A stretch of 36,246 nt of DNA, from positions 1 through 36,246 of the forward strand of contig DKZK01000013.1 of assembly GCA_002493625.1 (NCBI GenBank), read 5' to 3'. The notes below the pieces were generated by a model. It was not told the origin of the DNA, ran no database searches, and saw only the letters and a list, made by a program, of their open reading frames with translations. The first letter of the stretch is position 1; each line of letters starts with the position of its first letter. The stretch comes from Lachnospiraceae bacterium UBA7076 (lineage in GTDB: Bacteria > Bacillota > Clostridia > Lachnospirales > Lachnospiraceae). The translations under genes and the position numbers were made by a program. Below, in pieces: positions 32,226 through 36,246 of this stretch.

Positions 32226-32251
32226 TGTCCGCCTTTTATTAAAGGCGGACA
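32226..32251. terminator. Bidirectional terminator between cwlD and yjfB
   Basis: TGTCCGCCTTT (32226-32236) pairs perfectly with AAAGGCGGACA (32241-32251). It contains the last codons of yjfB (minus strand) and follows the cwlD stop directly. T-rich sequence lies after it on the plus strand. Confidence 0.75.
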
Positions 32252-32424
32252 TCTATATTTGCTCCGATATTCGGATTGACTGACTGCTCCATCATCTTGG
32301 TAATCATGTCACCACTCATTTCCACAGAGTCAAGAGATTTCTTTAACATGGAAATGTCAATGGCATCCATCTTTGCTGTACCGCTGACGGATATATTGGT
32401 AGGTCCAAGTGAAGTTATGTTCAT
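32239..32424 (-). CDS. YjfB-family putative motility protein
   Basis: The protein has about 61 aa: MNITSLGPTNISVSGT, then a central helix DISMLKKSLDSVEMSGDMITKMMEQS and the C-terminal NPNIGANIDVRL. The pattern of a helical centre with a MxxMMxxSVNPxxGxxxDxRL end is that of YjfB proteins, assigned to motility by association only. The ATG at 32424 is 9 nt after GAGGAG; the ATG at 32433 touches that site and is unlikely. It has its own promoter (32458-32486). Confidence 0.8.
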   Translation of the reverse strand: MNITSLGPTNISVSGTAKMDAIDISMLKKSLDSVEMSGDMITKMMEQSVNPNIGANIDVRL

Positions 32425-32457
32425 AAGATACATCTCCTCTCGAAATCATTTTGATAT

Positions 32458-32486
32458 ATTATAGCCTAATAACTAAATATATGCAA
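32458..32486 (-). promoter_or_regulatory. yjfB promoter
   Basis: Read on the minus strand: TTGCAT (32486-32481), a 17-nt spacer and TATAAT (32463-32458), about 34 nt upstream of the start. It is a sigma-A type, not a flagellar sigma-D type, promoter. Confidence 0.6.
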
Positions 32487-32557
32487 TAAAAAAGAAAATA
32501 TTTCATATATTTTTTGCCAATAACAAAAAAATTAATAAATAATTTTACATAAAGTGG

Positions 32558-32586
32558 TTGACAATAATTTTCCACAGTGTTAATAT
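32558..32586 (+). promoter_or_regulatory. Promoter of the NlpC/P60 gene
   Basis: TTGACA (32558-32563), a 17-nt spacer and TAATAT (32581-32586). A leader of about 140 nt follows, containing the tandem motif TTGTAATAAGTTGTAACATTTTTGTAACAAT (32591-32621, three GTAAYA units), a possible regulator site. Confidence 0.6.
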
Positions 32587-32730
32587 AATTTTGTAATAAG
32601 TTGTAACATTTTTGTAACAATCTTTGAGATGCTTCAGGAAAGTATTTTGAAGCGAAAATCAAGAGTGTTTTAGTCACATTCAAATGTAAATGAATCATAC
32701 TTTTATCAGATAAAATTTGGAGGCGATACT

Positions 32731-33885
32731 GTGCGAAGAACATGCAGAAAATGGCTTAAGGTCATAGTATTATCCGGGATGTTTGCATTTGTGTCAGGAG
32801 CAGTTGCATCAAACGCACATGATATTCTTTACACAGATGAAAATGTAAGCCTGTCAACTGCAATTGACAGATGTATAGCATCAGGAACGGATATATTAGA
32901 AACAGATATATCAGAAACAGAATATAGTGTAAACGTACACATTGGTGAGAGCGCAAAATTTGTTTTGACAAATAATACTTTTGCATCAGAAACTGATGCA
33001 ATACCCGAATCAGATGCCAAATCAGATTTAAAAGCTACATTGGAGGTTACGGCTGTTTCCAAGGAGGAAAACAGGCAGGAGACGGAACCTGAAGCAGAGG
33101 TTTCAGATAATCAAAATACGGTAGCTTCAGGAAACGACAATCAGGAAACCTACAATTTCTTTTCCGGCAAGGCAATTGTGGTAGCTTCCGATTATGTAAA
33201 CATCCGAAAGGGAGCGGGAACGGATAATGAGATTATTGCGACGATACTTCCTGACGGAATCATAAAGGTAAAAGAGACAGGCAGTGAGTGGACATGCATT
33301 GTTTCAGCCGGACTTGAGGGATACATAAAAAATGATTATCTGCTTTTTGGCAATGAAGCGGCAGATTATGCAATGGCAAATCTGGATGACATAAATGCCA
33401 CATATAACGCTATAATGGCTAAGCCTGTCCGGAAGGCAGATTCAAATGATAATGGCGGACAGACAAACAGCGGCGCATCAACGCAGGCACCTGCAGAACA
33501 GACACCGGCTTCAGGCGGCTCAGGCGTGGGAACGGATATTGCAAACTTTGCGCTTCAATATGTTGGTTACCCTTATGTTTACGGTGGCACAAGCCTTACA
33601 AACGGAGCTGACTGCTCGGGCTTTGTAATGACGGTATATAAGAATTTCGGTTACAGCCTGCCAAGGACTGCTGATGACCAGTCGCTTGCGGGAGTGGAGG
33701 TAAGCAGGGAGAACATTCAGCCGGGCGACCTTATTTTCTATGATTATGGTACGGGAGTGGTACAGCATGTTGCCATATATACGGGAAACGGACAGATGGT
33801 GCATGCAGCAAATACAAGACTTGGAATTATATCGGGCAATGCATTTTACAGCTCGGTAATCTCCATCCGAAGAATAGTAAATTAG
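32731..33885 (+). CDS. Secreted SH3 / NlpC-P60 peptidoglycan hydrolase
   Basis: The protein has 384 aa. The signal peptide is MRRTCRKWLKVIVLSGMFAF, with cleavage near VASNA. A Thr/Ser/Asp/Glu-rich region (about 30-140) is followed by a bacterial SH3 domain (about 145-205, ASDYVNIRKGAGTDNEIIAT), a Pro/Ala/Ser linker, and a C-terminal NlpC/P60 domain with catalytic Cys295 (GADCSGF), His346 (QHVAIY) and His358 (HAAN). It should cut D-Glu-diamino acid bonds in the wall, as in separation or turnover enzymes. The GTG start follows TTTGGAGGCGATACT. Confidence 0.93.
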   Translation: MRRTCRKWLKVIVLSGMFAFVSGAVASNAHDILYTDENVSLSTAIDRCIASGTDILETDISETEYSVNVHIGESAKFVLTNNTFASETDAIPESDAKSDLKATLEVTAVSKEENRQETEPEAEVSDNQNTVASGNDNQETYNFFSGKAIVVASDYVNIRKGAGTDNEIIATILPDGIIKVKETGSEWTCIVSAGLEGYIKNDYLLFGNEAADYAMANLDDINATYNAIMAKPVRKADSNDNGGQTNSGASTQAPAEQTPASGGSGVGTDIANFALQYVGYPYVYGGTSLTNGADCSGFVMTVYKNFGYSLPRTADDQSLAGVEVSRENIQPGDLIFYDYGTGVVQHVAIYTGNGQMVHAANTRLGIISGNAFYSSVISIRRIVN

Positions 33886-33907
33886 CACCCATCTTGATAA
33901 ATGTGTC

Positions 33908-33945
33908 AAAGGAGCTTTCATTAAAAAATGAGGCTCCTTTATTTT
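33908..33945 (+). terminator. Terminator of the NlpC/P60 gene
   Basis: AAAGGAGC (33908-33915) pairs with GCTCCTTT (33933-33940), with additional CAT/ATG pairing inside and a T-rich tail (ATTTTT). Confidence 0.8.
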
Positions 33946-33967
33946 TGGTAATTTTTTTTGATTTTAT

Positions 33968-33996
33968 GTGACAGAATGTTCCATTTTTGGTATACT
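33968..33996 (+). promoter_or_regulatory. Aminotransferase promoter
   Basis: GTGACA (33968-33973), a 17-nt spacer and TATACT (33991-33996) preceded by TGG, i.e. an extended -10. It is about 50 nt upstream of the start. Confidence 0.55.
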
Positions 33997-34048
33997 ATCC
34001 TGTAGTGAAATAAAAATAAACATAACTTAACAAAACGGAGGTAACGAC

Positions 34049-35335
34049 ATGAAGGCATATAAAGATATGAGTAAAGAGGAGCTTCTTACTCTTAAGGATG
34101 CTCTTACGGAGGAATATAAGACTGAGGAGGCGAAGGGACTTAATCTTAATATGGCAAGAGGTAAGCCCGGCTTTTCCCAGCTTGATCTTTCCATGCCAAT
34201 GCTGGATGTGGTGAACAGTGAATCAGACATGAGAACCGTTCTTGGAAATGACGTCCGCAATTACGGAGATCTGGATGGAATCGGTGAGTGCAGAAGGCTT
34301 ATGGCAGATATGATGTCCGTAGAAAAGGACAATGTGGTTGTCTGCGGTAATTCAAGCTTAAATATCATGTATGATACCATATCACGCTCCATGACACATG
34401 GAGTAAACGGCGCAACTCCTTGGTGTAAGCTTGATAAGGTTAAGTTTTTATGTCCTGTTCCGGGATATGACAGACATTTTAAAATTACGGAATATTTTGG
34501 TATTGAGATGATTAATATTCCGCTTTATGATGATGGACCGGATATGGATTTGGTAGAGAAATATGTAAATAATGACGATGCGGTAAAGGGTATATGGTGT
34601 GTGCCGAAATATTCCAATCCTACAGGCATTTCCTATTCCGATGAGGTTGTAAGGCGTTTTGCAGCGCTGAAGCCTGCTGCGGAGGATTTCCGTATATATT
34701 GGGATAATGCATATTGCATACATCATTTATATGATGACGTTCATGATGAAATACTTAATATATTGGACGAGTGCGAGAAAGCAGGAAATCCTGATATGGT
34801 TTACATTTTTGCATCTACCTCCAAAATAAGCTTTCCGGGTTCGGGTGTGTCTGCAATAGCAGCATCACCTAAAAATATCGAATTTATAATGGGGCAGATG
34901 ACAATACAGACAATAGGTCACGATAAGATAAATCAGCTTCGTCATGCAAGGTTCTTTAAGGATATTGACGGTTTGAAGGCTCATATGAAAATACATGCAA
35001 AGCTTCTTCGCCCTAAGTTTGAAGCCGTGCTTAACACGCTTGAGAAGGAGCTTACGGGACTTGAAATAGGTAGCTGGATTAAACCAAGAGGCGGATATTT
35101 TATATCCTTTGACGCAATGCCGGGATGTGCAAAAAGTATAGTTGAAAAATGTAAGTCACTTGGAGTTATATTAACGGGCGCAGGCGCAACCTTCCCATAT
35201 GGCAAGGATCCGGAGGATTCCAATATCCGTATAGCGCCGACCTTCCCTACGCCGGAGGAAATGGAGCAGGCGGTAAAAATATTTGTGCTCTGCGTAAAGC
35301 TTGCAAGTGTGGAGAAGCTGCTGGAGGAAAAATAA
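34049..35335 (+). CDS. Type Ic aspartate aminotransferase-like PLP enzyme
   Basis: The 428-aa protein is of PLP fold type I. NMARGKPGFSQLDLSMPML at the start, DVRNYGDLDGIGECRRLMAD, then VCGNSSLNIMYD, CPVPGYDRH, PKYSNPTGISYSDEVV, the DNAYCIHHL Asp and STSKISFPGSG with the Schiff-base Lys259, are as in the Corynebacterium-like type Ic aspartate aminotransferases (Asp_aminotransf family). It moves amino groups between aspartate or other amino acids and 2-oxoglutarate. ATG 34049 follows CGGAGGTAACGAC. It is monocistronic, with a large inverted repeat downstream. Confidence 0.88.
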   Translation: MKAYKDMSKEELLTLKDALTEEYKTEEAKGLNLNMARGKPGFSQLDLSMPMLDVVNSESDMRTVLGNDVRNYGDLDGIGECRRLMADMMSVEKDNVVVCGNSSLNIMYDTISRSMTHGVNGATPWCKLDKVKFLCPVPGYDRHFKITEYFGIEMINIPLYDDGPDMDLVEKYVNNDDAVKGIWCVPKYSNPTGISYSDEVVRRFAALKPAAEDFRIYWDNAYCIHHLYDDVHDEILNILDECEKAGNPDMVYIFASTSKISFPGSGVSAIAASPKNIEFIMGQMTIQTIGHDKINQLRHARFFKDIDGLKAHMKIHAKLLRPKFEAVLNTLEKELTGLEIGSWIKPRGGYFISFDAMPGCAKSIVEKCKSLGVILTGAGATFPYGKDPEDSNIRIAPTFPTPEEMEQAVKIFVLCVKLASVEKLLEEK

Positions 35336-35340
35336 CATGT

Positions 35341-35536
35341 TGGCACTTAAATTGCCGTCTGGCAATGGCTTATATAGCAACTGAAAACACGCTTTCGCTC
35401 GACTCGGACGTAGCGGTACTAAAAATAGTCGGTTTAAAACAGATTTATGTTTTAAACCGACTATTTAAGTACCGACGTCCTCAAACGGTTTTCAGTTGCT
35501 ATATAACCATGTCAGACAGGCAATTTTTTAGTGCCA
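35341..35536. repeat. Long imperfect inverted repeat / giant hairpin
   Basis: TGGCAC (35341-35346) and GTGCCA (35531-35536) mark the outer ends. Moving inwards, ATTGCCGTCTGGCAATGG pairs with a CCATGTCAGACAGGCAAT segment. TATATAGCAACTGAAAAC pairs exactly with GTTTTCAGTTGCTATATA. GGACGTAGCGGTACT pairs with AAGTACCGACGTCC with bulges. AATAGTCGGTTTAAAACA (35424-35441) pairs exactly with TGTTTTAAACCGACTATT (35448-35465) around a 6-nt loop. It lies 5 nt after the aminotransferase stop and 15 nt before the hpf stop. It could be a non-autonomous (MITE-like) element or a structured RNA and strong two-way terminator. Confidence 0.8.
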
Positions 35537-35551
35537 CTACGTCCGAATTAT

Positions 35552-36079
35552 TTAAAACTCCGGCTCGATGAGACCGTACGTATTGCCCTTACGCTTGTAA
35601 ACAACATTGACTTCCTCAGTCTCAGCGTTGCGGAACACGAAGAAGTTGTGTCCCAGGAGTTCCATCTGTATGCAGGCGTCCTCAGGGTACATAGGTTTCA
35701 CTGCAAAACGCTTGCTTCTGATGATTTTTATTTCCTCATCGTCCTCATCATCAACATTAAAGAAGTCGTTTTGGATATATGCAGCGTTCTGCTCCTTGTC
35801 CACGATCTTCTTTTTGTATTTGGTAACCTGACGTTCTATAACCTCAACGACCAAATCTATTGAAACATACATATCCTCGCTTGACTGCTCTGCTCTTATA
35901 ATGTGTCCCTTCATAGGGATTGTGACCTCGATTTTCTGTCTTTCCTTCTCCACGGAAAAGGTAATCTGAACATCGGTGTCCTCAGCAAAAAACTTTTCTA
36001 ACCTCCCGATTTTATCATAGATTGCTGACTTTAAACCCTCAGTAACCTCAATGTTCTTCCCACTTATGATATAATTCAT
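35552..36079 (-). CDS. hpf: Long ribosome hibernation-promoting factor (HPF/RaiA)
   Basis: The 175-aa protein is the long, two-domain form that makes 100S ribosome dimers in stationary phase. N-terminal domain: MNYIISGKNIEVTEGLKSAI ... KIGRLEKFFAED, basic and aromatic with the beta-alpha fold that enters the 30S decoding site. After an acidic linker (NVDDEDDEEIKI) comes the dimerisation domain with KRFAVKPMYPEDACIQMELLGHNFFVFRN and VVYKRKGNTYGLIEPEF. ATG 36079 has AAGGAG at 8 nt; an upstream in-frame ATG at 36169 would add 30 residues without support. Confidence 0.95.
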   Translation of the reverse strand: MNYIISGKNIEVTEGLKSAIYDKIGRLEKFFAEDTDVQITFSVEKERQKIEVTIPMKGHIIRAEQSSEDMYVSIDLVVEVIERQVTKYKKKIVDKEQNAAYIQNDFFNVDDEDDEEIKIIRSKRFAVKPMYPEDACIQMELLGHNFFVFRNAETEEVNVVYKRKGNTYGLIEPEF

Positions 36080-36137
36080 ATGCCCCACTCCTTTATGGTC
36101 AAACTCATGTACTACGAACAAGTAATACATTAAAATT

Positions 36138-36166
36138 ATTATAGCATAACCAAAGCGTTTTTCCAA
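36138..36166 (-). promoter_or_regulatory. hpf promoter
   Basis: Read on the minus strand: TTGGAA (36166-36161), a 17-nt spacer and TATAAT (36143-36138), about 60 nt upstream of the hpf start. Confidence 0.6.
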
Positions 36167-36179
36167 CAAATTTTTCCGC

Positions 36180-36246
36180 TAAAAAAGGGGGCTGTCGCAA
36201 TAAGGATTTTAATTCTCTTTCAAATACATTTTAAACAAAGAACGCT
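36180..36246. other. Window edge: probable half of a terminator hairpin
   Basis: AAAAAAGGGGGCTGTCGCAATAAG begins the segment. The GGCTGTCGCA core also starts the hairpin at 24602 and resembles the terminator at 26529 (GGCTGCCGCA). The matching arm is probably beyond the window. No gene is visible. Confidence 0.35.

Noticed and set aside
1..36246. tRNA or rRNA genes, or a complete insertion sequence
   Set aside because: No cloverleaf with a TTCGA loop, no conserved rRNA segments and no transposase with terminal repeats were recognised. The Rpn protein at 4908 is nuclease-like, without inverted ends that I could find.

Overview
The window looks like chromosomal DNA of an anaerobic, low-to-middle GC Gram-positive bacterium of the Clostridia, most likely a gut Lachnospiraceae. 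The evidence is a set of ferredoxin-, rubredoxin- and [FeFe]-hydrogenase-linked genes, a clostridial MecA, a CwlD amidase, a YjfB motility protein, Shine-Dalgarno sites of the AGGAGG type before nearly every gene, and many TTGACA-N17-TATAAT promoters. The genus assignment is inference. I saw no rRNA, tRNA, CRISPR array or intact transposon.

Layout. 1-900: the AT-rich tail of what may be a polymorphic toxin, a candidate immunity gene and a gene remnant. 1107-4791: a redox operon of rubredoxin and a 2-oxoacid:ferredoxin oxidoreductase made of two fused polypeptides (gamma-delta and alpha-beta), the latter with a 3 x 33-bp repeat in its linker. 4908-7213: an Rpn-type PD-(D/E)XK protein (minus strand), a possible 38-aa ORF and a CPBP membrane protease. 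7454-12255: a BlaI/BlaR1 beta-lactam-sensing module. The minus-strand blaI-blaR1 pair is convergent with a large internally duplicated lipoprotein gene that has two near-identical promoter-operators. No beta-lactamase is present. 12278-18145: a small operon (DUF7662-like protein, metallophosphoesterase, ArsC/Spx-like protein), then pyruvate kinase-hydG-hydF. 18351-22115: a 1254-aa cytoplasmic protein joining a sugar-binding-protein-like sensor, a degenerate GGDEF domain, an EAL domain and a beta-solenoid-like C-terminus. 22168-24009: two glycosyltransferases and a DUF2304 membrane protein. 24368-27509: a 2[4Fe-4S] ferredoxin, mecA-thrH, and a minus-strand DUF1858/Bax-inhibitor-like pair.

27712-31416 is the most interesting part. 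The pyruvate formate-lyase gene ends before the glycyl-radical domain. That domain is encoded separately as a 79-aa protein (RVSGYAV loop, Gly54). Between the two lies a 70-aa protein whose first half resembles the radical domain but whose glycine loop is replaced by a Cys-x2-Cys-x6-Cys segment. The activase gene pflA follows after a hairpin. This is a three-piece (split) pyruvate formate-lyase in its native operon, with its own palindromic operator candidate and strong promoter. The small Cys-rich protein is the least explained component.

31484-36246: CwlD amidase, YjfB, an NlpC/P60 hydrolase, a type Ic aspartate aminotransferase, a roughly 196-bp imperfect inverted repeat, and the long ribosome hibernation factor on the minus strand.

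The metabolic genes fit together around pyruvate. Pyruvate kinase makes it. The split PFL converts it to acetyl-CoA and formate. The ferredoxin oxidoreductase, ferredoxin, rubredoxin and hydrogenase maturases handle oxidative decarboxylation of 2-oxoacids and disposal of electrons as hydrogen.
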